Shown here in pieces: positions 1 through 6,886 of a DNA stretch of 11,016 bases. Position 1 is the stretch's first letter, and the number at the start of each line of letters is the position of its first letter. A program made the position numbers and the translations under genes. A model generated the notes under the pieces. It was not told the DNA's origin. It made no database searches and was given only the letters and a program-made list of their open reading frames with translations. The stretch is from positions 1 to 11,016 of the forward strand of contig VSNT01000122.1 of NCBI GenBank assembly GCA_009774465.1, given 5' to 3'. This stretch comes from Lachnospiraceae bacterium (GTDB lineage: Bacteria; Bacillota_A; Clostridia; Lachnospirales; Lachnospiraceae).

Positions 1-12
1 AAAGTTTGACAT

Positions 13-39
13 AAAAAAAGCAGGTATTATGCGGCCTGC
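13..39 (-). terminator. Intrinsic terminator, minus strand
   Basis: On the minus strand a 6-bp stem (GCAGGC pairing with ACCTGC at a G-U-containing end; plus positions 20-25 with 34-39) closes an 8-nt loop and is followed directly by seven U residues (plus A13-A19). This is the classic Rho-independent layout. Plus-strand use is poorer, because the T run there starts 5 nt after the stem. It would end a minus-strand transcript coming from about 40-300, where no protein gene is visible, so it supports a non-coding RNA there. A 9-bp inverted repeat (3-11 with 63-71) surrounds it. Confidence 0.7.
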
Positions 40-158
40 AGGTGTTTTTTCTATCATTCAACTGTCAAACTCCCGTGTCAAGAAACACTACTGCCAATTT
101 TATCTTATGTTTTTTGTGAATTATGCCTTTTGTGGTAAACAAAAAGAACTCCTGTTGC

Positions 159-187
159 TTGCATTCACCCACGTCACGTTATATAAT
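159..187 (+). promoter_or_regulatory. Possible plus-strand promoter
   Basis: TTGCAT (159-164), a 17-bp spacer and TATAAT (182-187) form a near-consensus sigma-A promoter with a predicted start near 194. The transcript would open into the segment closed by GCATCAG/CTGATGC and could read on into the tRNA-Val gene at 343. It has the same hexamers and spacing as the promoter before the MATE gene. It lies antisense to the minus-strand RNA candidate. Confidence 0.4.
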
Positions 188-305
188 ATCTACAGCATCA
201 GTTCCGGGAGGAATGCGGCTTGTCCGTATTGCCAGTGTCTAGGTTCAAACACATGATTATCCCGTAGAGCACTTGGCAGCTGATGCAATTAAAACATGAA
301 ATAAG

Positions 306-333
306 TTGTATTTTTATCGTTTAGTGCTATAAT
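306..333 (+). promoter_or_regulatory. Promoter of tRNA-Val
   Basis: TTGTAT (306-311), a 16-bp spacer and a perfect TATAAT (328-333), preceded by a TG extended -10 (TGCTATAAT). It ends 9 bp before the mature 5' end of tRNA-Val, the usual tRNA-gene arrangement. Confidence 0.65.
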
Positions 334-342
334 TATCTTATT

Positions 343-416
343 GGAAGCATAGCTCAGCCGGGATGAGCGTTCGCCTCACACGCGAGAGGTCATGGGTTCG
401 AGCCCCATTGCTTCCA
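343..416 (+). tRNA. tRNA-Val (anticodon CAC)
   Basis: A complete cloverleaf can be drawn by hand. The acceptor stem GGAAGCA pairs with TGCTTCC, the D-arm has GCTC/GAGC, and the anticodon arm is TTCGC-CTCACAC-GCGAG, giving anticodon CAC, which reads the valine codon GUG. The 5-nt variable loop is AGGTC, the T-arm is ATGGG-TTCGAGC-CCCAT, and the discriminator is A416. Total length is 74 nt. CCA is not encoded and must be added after transcription. A T-run follows at once, and a hairpin at 487-519 probably ends the transcript. Confidence 0.97.
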
Positions 417-486
417 TTTTTTATGTATAAATATATTTTTGTCCGTCCTTAAAAAAACTGATAATGCAGCATAAAATACAACATGC

Positions 487-519
487 AAAAAAAGAAGCCC
501 CATTTCCAGAGCTTCTTTT
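487..519. terminator. Bidirectional terminator between convergent tRNA genes
   Basis: AAAAGAAGC (490-498) pairs perfectly with GCTTCTTTT (511-519): a 9-bp stem with a 12-nt loop, an A-tract before it and a T-tract within and after it on both strands. It lies 3 bp beyond the 3' end of the minus-strand tRNA-Leu and downstream of the plus-strand tRNA-Val, so it can serve both. Confidence 0.75.
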
Positions 520-521
520 CA

Positions 522-605
522 TGCAGGAAAAGAGACTTGAACTCTCATGGTATTGCTACCACACGGACCTGAACCGTGCGCGTCTGCCAATTCCGCCATT
601 CCTGC
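522..605 (-). tRNA. tRNA-Leu (anticodon CAG)
   Basis: On the minus strand the acceptor GCAGGAA pairs with TTCCTGC, with discriminator A (plus T522). The anticodon arm is CACGG-TTCAGGT-CCGTG, giving anticodon CAG for leucine codon CUG. A long variable arm (TGGTAGCAATACCA) marks a class II tRNA, as expected for leucine. The T-arm is GAGAG-TTCAAGT-CTCTT. Length is 84 nt and CCA is not encoded. A consensus promoter lies just upstream (617-645) and an intrinsic terminator just downstream. Confidence 0.97.
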
Positions 606-616
606 GAACAAATGAT

Positions 617-645
617 ATTTTATCTTTTTTTTTCAATTCTGTCAA
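617..645 (-). promoter_or_regulatory. Promoter of tRNA-Leu
   Basis: On the minus strand there is a perfect TTGACA (plus 645-640), a 17-bp A-rich spacer and TAAAAT (622-617). The predicted start is near 610, just before the tRNA 5' end at 605. It lies in the 79-bp gap after the DUF2974 stop codon. I see no clear terminator in that gap, so read-through from the upstream genes into the tRNA is possible. Confidence 0.8.
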
Positions 646-684
646 CAGTTTTGCAGAAATTTATGCTTTTTCTTTTCCCCTTTT

Positions 685-1785
685 TTATTTTCCTCTCTTC
701 TCCTCAATAAAATTTTCAAATAAAATATTAAACAAAGAACGTGTCATTTTGTGAATGGTCTTTTTCGTGGTTCCATTTACTCCCCGGGCGGCTGCCAGCA
801 CATTCTGCAGGCACTTTTTCCAGTCTGCGCCGAACTCAAATACGTTGGAAGCTTCCGACGCGGAAACCACCTCATATAAAGTGTCAACAAAAGCATGGGT
901 TTCCTCTTCGGAAAGGGAGAGAATCCATTCATTTAAGGATGCGTCCCTTATCAGCTTATTACTGGTCATATTTTTGGCACGCACAAATGCATCCTCCTCT
1001 ATCTTCCAGCTGTAGGCATTATGCTGGAGCATTCCAATTCCCCAGCTTTCCACAATCTCATAATCACAGTCATCTTCAAGAAGCATGCCTACAATGGATG
1101 AACGGGGAATAAACTTTACAATCCTTTCCGCAACTGCCTGAAAATTTCCCTGCTGCCTGATTTCCGGCCGAAATCCCGGCCCGTCATTATTAAAAATCTT
1201 CCGTATTTTTTCTCTGGTTCTCTCACTGCAGTTCATAGCCGCATATACTGCCAGATTTCCCCCTTTAGAATGACCGCCTGTATAAAAATCCCCTGCGATA
1301 TAGCCCGCTACTTTTTCCATATATTCCACTGCCAGATACTGGCTGTGAAGGGGTTTGGAAAAAGCAAGGTTTAAATCCTCCTTCCACCCCACAATATTGG
1401 CATCCGTGCCTCTATATGCAATATAAACGCTTTTATCCCCCAAAACATAAGTGATTGCAGAAAACTGTGTTTCATCCTCCTGATTTATAATATTCACATA
1501 GTAATTCATTTTAAGGGAGCCGAATCTTTCTGATTCCGCCGCCGCTGAGAAAAGTTCCTTATTATTTTCCCTGTACCAGTAATCATCCATAATTCTGTCC
1601 CTGTCAGGATGCTGATAAATGCTTTGAATGCTGACCGGCAGACTTCTTTTTTCCACTCCGGGCACAAATCTCTCATAATTCAAATAAGACAACTGACACA
1701 AAATCAGACTGTCTACCTCATTAAACGGTTTTTCCTCAAAACTTTGTCCGCCTCTTTTTTTAATATACCCAATAATATTTTCCAT
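685..1785 (-). CDS. DUF2974 (Mbeg1-like) alpha/beta-hydrolase-fold protein
   Basis: A 366-residue protein of the lipase-like DUF2974 family. The nucleophile-elbow motif GGHSKGGN puts the probable catalytic serine at residue 173. IAYRGTD (about 122-128) matches the strand and oxyanion-hole region of class 3 lipase-like folds. NNDGPGF (199-205) could hold the acidic residue, and a histidine near 255 (GMLQH) is a plausible third member of the triad. No signal peptide or membrane segment is visible, so it is probably cytoplasmic. Substrate is unknown; lipase, esterase or other serine hydrolase activity is an inference from the fold. The ATG start is supported by AGGCGG 8 nt upstream. It follows the DUF3810 gene after 66 bp on the same strand without a visible terminator, so they are probably co-transcribed. 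Confidence 0.87.
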   Translation of the reverse strand: MENIIGYIKKRGGQSFEEKPFNEVDSLILCQLSYLNYERFVPGVEKRSLPVSIQSIYQHPDRDRIMDDYWYRENNKELFSAAAESERFGSLKMNYYVNIINQEDETQFSAITYVLGDKSVYIAYRGTDANIVGWKEDLNLAFSKPLHSQYLAVEYMEKVAGYIAGDFYTGGHSKGGNLAVYAAMNCSERTREKIRKIFNNDGPGFRPEIRQQGNFQAVAERIVKFIPRSSIVGMLLEDDCDYEIVESWGIGMLQHNAYSWKIEEDAFVRAKNMTSNKLIRDASLNEWILSLSEEETHAFVDTLYEVVSASEASNVFEFGADWKKCLQNVLAAARGVNGTTKKTIHKMTRSLFNILFENFIEEKRGK

Positions 1786-1851
1786 TTATTTTCCGCCTTT
1801 CCAATTAATATTTTCCTGAAAAACCGGGGAACGCTGATGAAGCCAGCTTCC

Positions 1852-2997
1852 TCAGTATAATATTCCATCATAATACTGCAGCAGCAGATTTACAACTCTG
1901 CTGTAGCTGATTCGTCCGTCTTCCACCCCGTTTAAGGTAAGCGTGGTATCCAAAAAAGCATCTGCTGCCTGTTTTACAGTCTCCGTTTTCAGCACTGCCT
2001 TCTCTTCCACCTTTTCCCATGTTTCCTGTGTCAAAAATTTTCTATCCTCTAAAACAAGGCCGCTGATCACCGGATGAGACAGATAAATTTCACTATCTTC
2101 CCCTACAGCGCGGAAGAAATCTCTGTCCAGGTATCCAATCACACTTAAATACGCGCTATACCTGAAAAGAGGATCAGTAGAGTCCACACAGGCAAGATAT
2201 CCAATAAAATTGGCCTCATCCTCCCGGATAAATCCTTTCAAATGGGACAGTTCATGACACATGGTAACCGGTATATTGGTCAGATACATCTGCCGGTTAT
2301 AATTTGCTTCCATAGAAAAAGGGAAATAATATCCCATTATATACTGCTGACTGTAAAAGCCTGATAATGCAAGTCCCTTAGGATCGGGATAATATCCTGA
2401 CAAAACATCAAATTCTTCCCCCAGCTTCTGCATCTGGGCCTTCGCCTCATCCTTAAGAGATGCCGGATAAATCAGATATCCTTTCTCATTTCTTTCAAAA
2501 GTCACCGACAGGGCATTGGCCTGTTCCACCACATAGTCCCTGACCAGTGCAATCTCGGAAATTCCATATTCTCTCTTTTGTCCGGAACCAATCTGATAGC
2601 GCTCATTAATTGGGGAAGACTGGTAAAGTAAAAAGCAGTTAAGCGTCATAATCACACAGACAATTCCAAAAATCCAGTAAATAAAAAGTGCATATTTTCC
2701 ATAAATTTGTTTCAGCTTATCCGGAATTCTTTTTTTGAATATTCCGTATATAATCCCCCCGAAGACCAGCACAGTTACCATCACCACCGCAAGATAAAGC
2801 ATCCACTCCCCCACGGAAAATGGGAATAATCCTGTCACTCTTCCATAAGCCGCCGCCCATACGGGGAAAATATATGTTACATAAAAGTCTGTAAATGGCC
2901 GGCACACCCTGCCTGTAATATTAAGTATAACCGCAAATAAAATAAATGCGGCCGGCAGCCAAAATTTTCTTTTTTTCAATTTCCCTGCTCCTGACAT
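1852..2997 (-). CDS. DUF3810 membrane protein with HExxH metallopeptidase motif
   Basis: A 381-residue protein matching the DUF3810 family. The N-terminal third has three membrane segments (about 13-29, 62-84 and 102-124), followed by a large domain that is probably extracytoplasmic. That domain carries HELSH (248-252), then GFIREDEANF, with Glu-261 a likely third metal ligand. This HExxH...E pattern is that of a zinc metallopeptidase, but I know of no demonstrated substrate. The ATG at 2997 lacks a Shine-Dalgarno. A TATACT that could be a -10 lies only about 5 bp before it, so transcription may start at the ATG itself. An in-frame TTG at 2979 (codon 7) has AGGAG 8 nt upstream, at 2992-2988, and may be the real start; the protein would lose 6 residues. 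The DUF2974 hydrolase gene follows after 66 bp. Confidence 0.88.
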   Translation of the reverse strand: MSGAGKLKKRKFWLPAAFILFAVILNITGRVCRPFTDFYVTYIFPVWAAAYGRVTGLFPFSVGEWMLYLAVVMVTVLVFGGIIYGIFKKRIPDKLKQIYGKYALFIYWIFGIVCVIMTLNCFLLYQSSPINERYQIGSGQKREYGISEIALVRDYVVEQANALSVTFERNEKGYLIYPASLKDEAKAQMQKLGEEFDVLSGYYPDPKGLALSGFYSQQYIMGYYFPFSMEANYNRQMYLTNIPVTMCHELSHLKGFIREDEANFIGYLACVDSTDPLFRYSAYLSVIGYLDRDFFRAVGEDSEIYLSHPVISGLVLEDRKFLTQETWEKVEEKAVLKTETVKQAADAFLDTTLTLNGVEDGRISYSRVVNLLLQYYDGILY

Positions 2998-3104
2998 TTT
3001 CAGTATATAACAACATCTCAGTTACAAAACACGCATATCCTGTACAAAAAAATACTATATTTATATGGAGAATCTTATAGGCATTCTGCCTGGTCAGGAC
3101 ATAT

Positions 3105-4415
3105 ATGCAATCAATTTTTTCATCTATTCAGTCCCTCAATCAGTTTTTATGGAGTGGTCCTCTTTTATTTTTGCTGATGGGTACCCACTTGTATTTTACC
3201 ATAAAACTGCACTTTCCACAGAAAAATATTTTGAAAGCCATCCGCCTTTCCATAACTCCTTCCGGTAAAAAGGATGCTAAAAATCTTTCCGTTTTTGCAA
3301 CCTTATCCACCACTTTAGCTGCTACTCTGGGAACCGGAAATATTATCGGTGTTTCCACTGCTGTCGCTCTCGGCGGCCCAGGCGCCGTATTCTGGTGCTG
3401 GATCACCGGAATTTTAGGCATGGCAACCTCTTATGCGGAATGCTTTTTAAGTGTGCGTTTCCGCAGCCGCTTAAGTGACGGTACCTATCAGGGAGGCCCC
3501 ATGTATGTATGGGAAAATGCCCTTCACCGTCCTTTTATAGGGAAGTTCTATGGCCTGTTGACACTTCTTGCCGCATTTGGAGTAGGATGTACCACCCAGT
3601 CAAATTCCATTACCCAGACTACCTCCTTAAGCTTTGGATTAAACCCACACATTGCCGGAATACTTGCTGCCTTTCTTGCCGGACTTGTAATTGTAGGCGG
3701 CATCAAATCCATTGGCAATGTCTGTATGAAAATTGTTCCTGCTTTGGCAGTTCTTTATACAGCAGGCTGCATTTTACTCCTTATTTTAAACAGAGAAGTG
3801 CTTCTTCCCGCCATACAGCTTATTCTCTCCCATGCTTTGGCGCCCAGAGCCGCCATTGGCGGTGCGGCAGGCTCCTCCTTAATGCTGACTGCCCGTTACG
3901 GTATTGCCAGAGGACTTTTTACCAATGAAGCGGGTATCGGAACCGCCGCCATCACTGCCGCCGCATCAGAAACAGCAAGCCCCACAGATCAGGCCTATGT
4001 ATCCATGACTGCTGTATTCTGGGATACGGTTGTTATGTGCCTGTTAAACGGCCTTGTGATTGTCACCAACGCCATGCTGCATCCCTTTTCCGCAATTTCC
4101 GTAAACGAAGCCGGACTTACAGACGCTGCTTTTTCCTACCTTCCTGTGTTTGGAAATGTATTTTTGTCCCTGTGTCTTGTAGCTTTTGCCATTACAACTT
4201 TAATCGGCTGGTCCTACCTTGGAGAGCAGTCCTGGCTTTATGTAGCAAAAAACAGAGGCATCAGCCTTTATAAGATTGCTTATATTGTAATGATCTACAT
4301 AGGCGCTGTGCTGCCCCTTCATCTGGTCTGGGAATGCACCGATTTAATCAATGCCCTTATGATTCTGCCAAACATAGCCGCTTTATTCCTTTTGAAAGAC
4401 CACCTGCGCTCCTGA
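3105..4415 (+). CDS. Alanine/glycine:cation symporter family (AGCS) transporter
   Basis: A 436-residue polytopic membrane protein with the hallmarks of the AGCS (TC 2.A.25) family: GTGNIIGVSTAVALGGPGAV (76-95), the QGGPMYV segment near 129, and FTNEAGIGTAAI in the second half. These proteins import small neutral amino acids, usually alanine or glycine, with Na+ or H+. Length is at the short end of the family (about 440-540), but both conserved blocks are present. The ATG has a modest CAGGA 5 nt upstream, and a small AGGCA/TGCCT hairpin (3079-3091) lies just before that. Substrate cannot be told from sequence. It is divergent from the DUF3810 gene across a 107-bp gap in which I find no strong plus-strand promoter. 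A weak terminator overlaps the stop codon. Confidence 0.93.
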   Translation: MQSIFSSIQSLNQFLWSGPLLFLLMGTHLYFTIKLHFPQKNILKAIRLSITPSGKKDAKNLSVFATLSTTLAATLGTGNIIGVSTAVALGGPGAVFWCWITGILGMATSYAECFLSVRFRSRLSDGTYQGGPMYVWENALHRPFIGKFYGLLTLLAAFGVGCTTQSNSITQTTSLSFGLNPHIAGILAAFLAGLVIVGGIKSIGNVCMKIVPALAVLYTAGCILLLILNREVLLPAIQLILSHALAPRAAIGGAAGSSLMLTARYGIARGLFTNEAGIGTAAITAAASETASPTDQAYVSMTAVFWDTVVMCLLNGLVIVTNAMLHPFSAISVNEAGLTDAAFSYLPVFGNVFLSLCLVAFAITTLIGWSYLGEQSWLYVAKNRGISLYKIAYIVMIYIGAVLPLHLVWECTDLINALMILPNIAALFLLKDHLRS

Positions 4416-4431
4416 TGCGGCAGGTTTATTG
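4402..4431 (+). terminator. Weak terminator after the AGCS gene
   Basis: ACCTGC (4402-4407) pairs with GCAGGT (4420-4425) over a 12-nt loop, followed by TTTATTG. The stem includes the stop codon region. The T-tract is short, so termination may be partial. The MATE gene has its own promoter just downstream, which fits separate transcription. Confidence 0.35.
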
Positions 4432-4435
4432 AAAG

Positions 4436-4464
4436 TTGCATCTTTCTCTTTTTGCAGGTATAAT
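4436..4464 (+). promoter_or_regulatory. Promoter of the MATE gene
   Basis: TTGCAT (4436-4441), a 17-bp spacer and a perfect TATAAT (4459-4464); predicted start near 4470-4471. This decides the start of the gene below: the longest open frame begins inside the -35 box at 4436 and cannot be translated from this transcript. A direct repeat of AGGTATAAT occurs at 4456-4464 and 4538-4546. Confidence 0.65.
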
Positions 4465-4465
4465 G

Positions 4466-4533
4466 GCATATGGTACAGGGCCTGAACATAAAGCACAAAA
4501 GATGGAGGCCTTCTGTACCTGTCAGACATATGC
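4466..4533 (+). promoter_or_regulatory. Leader hairpin of the MATE mRNA
   Basis: GGTACAG (4472-4478) pairs with CTGTACC (4513-4519), and the adjacent GGCCT (4479-4483) pairs with AGGCC (4506-4510), giving 12 bp with a 2-nt bulge and a 22-nt A-rich loop. GCATATG (4466-4472) can also meet CATATGC (4527-4533), extending the helix if transcription starts early enough. The stem sits at the predicted 5' end of the mRNA and 20-30 nt before the start codon. It could stabilise the 5' end, act as a regulatory leader, or be an operator in DNA. I match it to no known riboswitch. Confidence 0.4.
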
Positions 4534-4552
4534 AGAAAGGTATAATTTTAAA

Positions 4553-5827
4553 ATGAAAAAGAAATATGCAGGGTATATTTTCCCTTCCATGCTTTCCTTT
4601 TTATTAACAGGAATTTACTCAATTGTAGATGGTATTTTTGTAGGCAGAGCAATGGGTGATCCGGGGCTTGCCGCCATTAATATTGCCTGGCCTTTAGTTG
4701 CTCTTATCATTTCTCTTGGAACAGGGATCGGCATGGGAGCCGCGGTGGTTGTATCTCTAAACAAAGGGGGCGGAAAGATGAAAGAAGCAGAGCGCACAGA
4801 AGGCAATGCTTTCTTTTTGCTTTTTATCAGCTCCCTTCTGCTGGTTGTTTTTTTATATTTTTTTCATTCACCTCTTTTGGTTTTGCTCGGTGCAAAGAAT
4901 AATCTGCTTCCCATAGCATCTGATTATATCCGATATATCCTGCTTGGAGGCATGGTACAGGTTTTTGCTTCCGGCATGGTTCCTTTAATGCGCAATCATG
5001 GAGCTTCCTTCTATGCCATGTGCTCTATGGCTGCCGGCTGTATTACCAATATTGTTTTGGATTACTTTTTTGTAATTGCCTTAAATCTTGGAATCAGGGG
5101 CGCCGCTCTGGCAACCGTGTTTGGACAGGTTCTTACTTTAATTCTGGGCATATTCTTTTTTGCGCAAAAAAAGAACCGTATTTCTTTCTCAAATATGCGT
5201 CCGGAAAAAAATACGGTTCATGCAATTCTTAAGGTGGCGGTATCGCCTTTTGGACTGACTTATCTGCCTTCTGTTACAATTATATTTATGAATCTGCAGG
5301 CACTTAGATATGGCGGAGAGGAAGCAGTCAGCGCCTATGCCGTGCTTGCCTATATTATCTCCTTCATGGAGCTTTTGGTCCAGGGAATCGGCGATGGCAG
5401 CCAGCCTCTTCTTTCTCTGTGCCAGGGCAGTAATGATGTCAAAACCCTGAAAATTTACGCCAGGTGGACCTTTGCACTGGGTATTGGATTTGGCACAGCC
5501 GGCGCAGTTATTTTTGTCCTGCTGCGGGATCTGATTCCGGTTCTTTACGGAACCTCCGGCGCAGCAGCAGCTTATATTGTTTACGCTACCCCCGCCTTTG
5601 CCCTGATTATGGCTCTTTATGGACTTACCAAGCCTGCAGTTTCCTACTTTTATGCCACACACCGAATGGTTCGTTCCAATCTTCTTGTTTACGGAGAAAT
5701 CGTGCTTACGCTGATTTTTATCATAATTCTTCCCCTTATTTGGGGACTGAACGGTGTATGGTTTACCATACCGGCTGTTCAGGTAGTACTGGGAATTGCA
5801 AGCCTTGTTTTTCTAAAGGGAAAATAA
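4553..5827 (+). CDS. MATE family efflux transporter
   Basis: A 424-residue polytopic membrane protein of the MATE family, which exports drugs or metabolites in exchange for Na+ or H+. The N-terminal helix carries YSIVDGIFVGRAMGDPGLAA (22-41), the family's typical first-repeat sequence. A charged cytosolic loop near residue 210 separates the two six-helix halves, and AYAVLAYIISFMELLVQGIGDG is the matching second-repeat segment. The frame is open from 4436, but I place the start at ATG 4553, because that makes the N terminus fit the family and because a promoter occupies 4436-4464. The only Shine-Dalgarno-like sequence is AAAGG about 12 nt upstream, which is loose. An 11-bp inverted repeat lies in the inter-domain loop (5173-5219). 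It is convergent with birA, 6 bp apart. Substrate is unknown. Confidence 0.9.
   Translation: MKKKYAGYIFPSMLSFLLTGIYSIVDGIFVGRAMGDPGLAAINIAWPLVALIISLGTGIGMGAAVVVSLNKGGGKMKEAERTEGNAFFLLFISSLLLVVFLYFFHSPLLVLLGAKNNLLPIASDYIRYILLGGMVQVFASGMVPLMRNHGASFYAMCSMAAGCITNIVLDYFFVIALNLGIRGAALATVFGQVLTLILGIFFFAQKKNRISFSNMRPEKNTVHAILKVAVSPFGLTYLPSVTIIFMNLQALRYGGEEAVSAYAVLAYIISFMELLVQGIGDGSQPLLSLCQGSNDVKTLKIYARWTFALGIGFGTAGAVIFVLLRDLIPVLYGTSGAAAAYIVYATPAFALIMALYGLTKPAVSYFYATHRMVRSNLLVYGEIVLTLIFIIILPLIWGLNGVWFTIPAVQVVLGIASLVFLKGK
5173..5219. repeat. 11-bp inverted repeat inside the MATE gene
   Basis: GAACCGTATTT (5173-5183) and AAATACGGTTC (5209-5219) are perfect inverted copies separated by 25 bp, within the codons for the charged loop between the two halves of the transporter. 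No T-run follows on the plus strand. Confidence 0.6.
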
Positions 5828-5833
5828 AAAATA

Positions 5834-6841
5834 CTAAATCCTGATGCTAATTTCACCGCCGGATAAAAACTCAACCGTGCCATCCGTATACTGCACCTGC
5901 AAATGGCAGGCATCATCAATTCCAAGTACTGTTGCATTCGTTCTGTCAAGCCCTTCTTCCGCCTTATACGGCTCTCCGGAAGGTGCAATGATTTGAACCT
6001 TTTTCCCAATCACAAAGCACCTTTTCCTGTATTCTTCCAGATAATTTGCAGAAGGAAGCATATGATAATATTCCATAAAATTATTAATAAACTCCGCTGC
6101 CAGGCGGTTGCGCATATTTTCTTTTTGAATATGGCTGGTAAATACTGCGCCTGCAACATCCTTAAGCTCCTCCGGAAAGCCTCCCGCCGGTTCATAAATA
6201 TTAATGCCGATTCCAACAATCACATATTCCAGTTTTCCATCTTCTAAAGAGGTAGAGCCTTCCGTTAAGATTCCGGAAATTTTTTTCCCTCTCAGCCAGA
6301 CATCATTTACCCACTTAATTGAAGTCTCTTCACCAGACACCTTTTCAACTGCTTTGGCTGCTGCCACAGCGGTCAGCGTTGTGAGCACGGTTCCTTCTTC
6401 CGCAGTGGCATCCGGATGAAGTAAAAGACTCATATAAAGGCCTGTTCCCTGTGGAGAATAAAAGGAACGTCCCCGGCGCCCCCGGCCTGCACTTTGTTCT
6501 TCTGCCAGCAGCACCATATCCTCTTTTTCCCCTCCGGCAATATATTGCTTTAACACATTATTGGTGGAATCCACCATTTTCTCAACCTTCACTTTTAAAT
6601 TCACGCCTTTTAAGCGCAGCTCCTGTTCAATATACGCCGCTGAGAGCAGGTCAGGCGACCTTTTCAAAGCATAGCCTTTATTCGTCACAGCTTCAATGGC
6701 ATAGCCTTCCTTCTGCAGTGACTTAACAGCCTTCCATATACTGGCCCTTGTCACCAGAAGGCGGTCTGCAATCTCCTGTCCCGAAAAAAAATTGCCTTTT
6801 TTATTTTCCAATAATAATAACACCTGTTCTTTAATCCCCAT
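5834..6841 (-). CDS. birA: Bifunctional biotin protein ligase / biotin operon repressor
   Basis: A 335-residue group II biotin protein ligase. Residues 1-60 form a winged helix-turn-helix (GQEIADRLLVTRASIWKAVK), so it can act as a biotin-responsive repressor. The catalytic domain follows, with DSTN (91-94), the biotinyl-AMP loop GRGRRGR (119-125), KWVNDV (176-181) with the KKISGIL block just after, and GIGIN (210-214). A C-terminal SH3-like domain spans about 280-335. It makes biotinyl-5'-AMP and transfers biotin to a carrier lysine, for example on acetyl-CoA or other biotin-dependent carboxylase or decarboxylase subunits. The ATG has AAGGA about 6 nt upstream. It is the last gene of a probable operon with the PPTase and a small ORF. 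I found no clear BirA operator half-sites in the window. Confidence 0.96.
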   Translation of the reverse strand: MGIKEQVLLLLENKKGNFFSGQEIADRLLVTRASIWKAVKSLQKEGYAIEAVTNKGYALKRSPDLLSAAYIEQELRLKGVNLKVKVEKMVDSTNNVLKQYIAGGEKEDMVLLAEEQSAGRGRRGRSFYSPQGTGLYMSLLLHPDATAEEGTVLTTLTAVAAAKAVEKVSGEETSIKWVNDVWLRGKKISGILTEGSTSLEDGKLEYVIVGIGINIYEPAGGFPEELKDVAGAVFTSHIQKENMRNRLAAEFINNFMEYYHMLPSANYLEEYRKRCFVIGKKVQIIAPSGEPYKAEEGLDRTNATVLGIDDACHLQVQYTDGTVEFLSGGEISIRI

Positions 6842-6886
6842 ACTTTCCTTCCCTCTTTTGTTTTCTGCATTTGTCTGTTTCTAAAT

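Larger units (their letters stand above)
13..281 (-). ncRNA. Candidate structured non-coding RNA (family not recognised)
   Basis: No convincing protein gene lies in 1-342, but the minus strand looks like an RNA gene. An extended -10 (TGTTTTAAT, plus 296-288) would start a transcript near 281, although no good -35 is visible. The transcript begins with CTGCCAA (279-273), which can pair perfectly with TTGGCAG at 97-91, closing about 189 nt. Inside are alternative stems: GCATCAG/CTGATGC (286-280 with about 203-197), TGCCA-(A)-GTG with CACTGGCA, and an 8-bp hairpin with a TTACC loop whose right arm reads ACAAAAGG. Transcription would end at the terminator at 13-39. The length and closing stem recall 6S RNA, but I cannot match the sequence to 6S or to any riboswitch, SRP, tmRNA or RNase P consensus. 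Several of the stems exclude each other, so I do not propose a single fold. The start coordinate is an inference. Confidence 0.4.

Noticed and set aside
29..256. 75-residue plus-strand open frame in the RNA-rich left end
   Set aside because: Its ATG lies within the loop of the terminator hairpin, there is no ribosome binding site, and the product has no recognisable pattern.
194..300. tRNA-like pieces (GGTTCAAAC and GTAGAGCACTTGG) on the plus strand
   Set aside because: The pieces are in the wrong order for a tRNA and do not form T- or D-arms; permuted tRNA genes are not expected in bacteria.
464..754. 96-residue plus-strand open frame
   Set aside because: It runs through the tRNA-Leu gene in antisense and its promoter; overlap with a certain tRNA makes it spurious.
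4436..4552. N-terminal extension of the MATE frame from a TTG
   Set aside because: The TTG is part of the -35 box of the gene's own promoter, and the extension is unlike MATE N termini.
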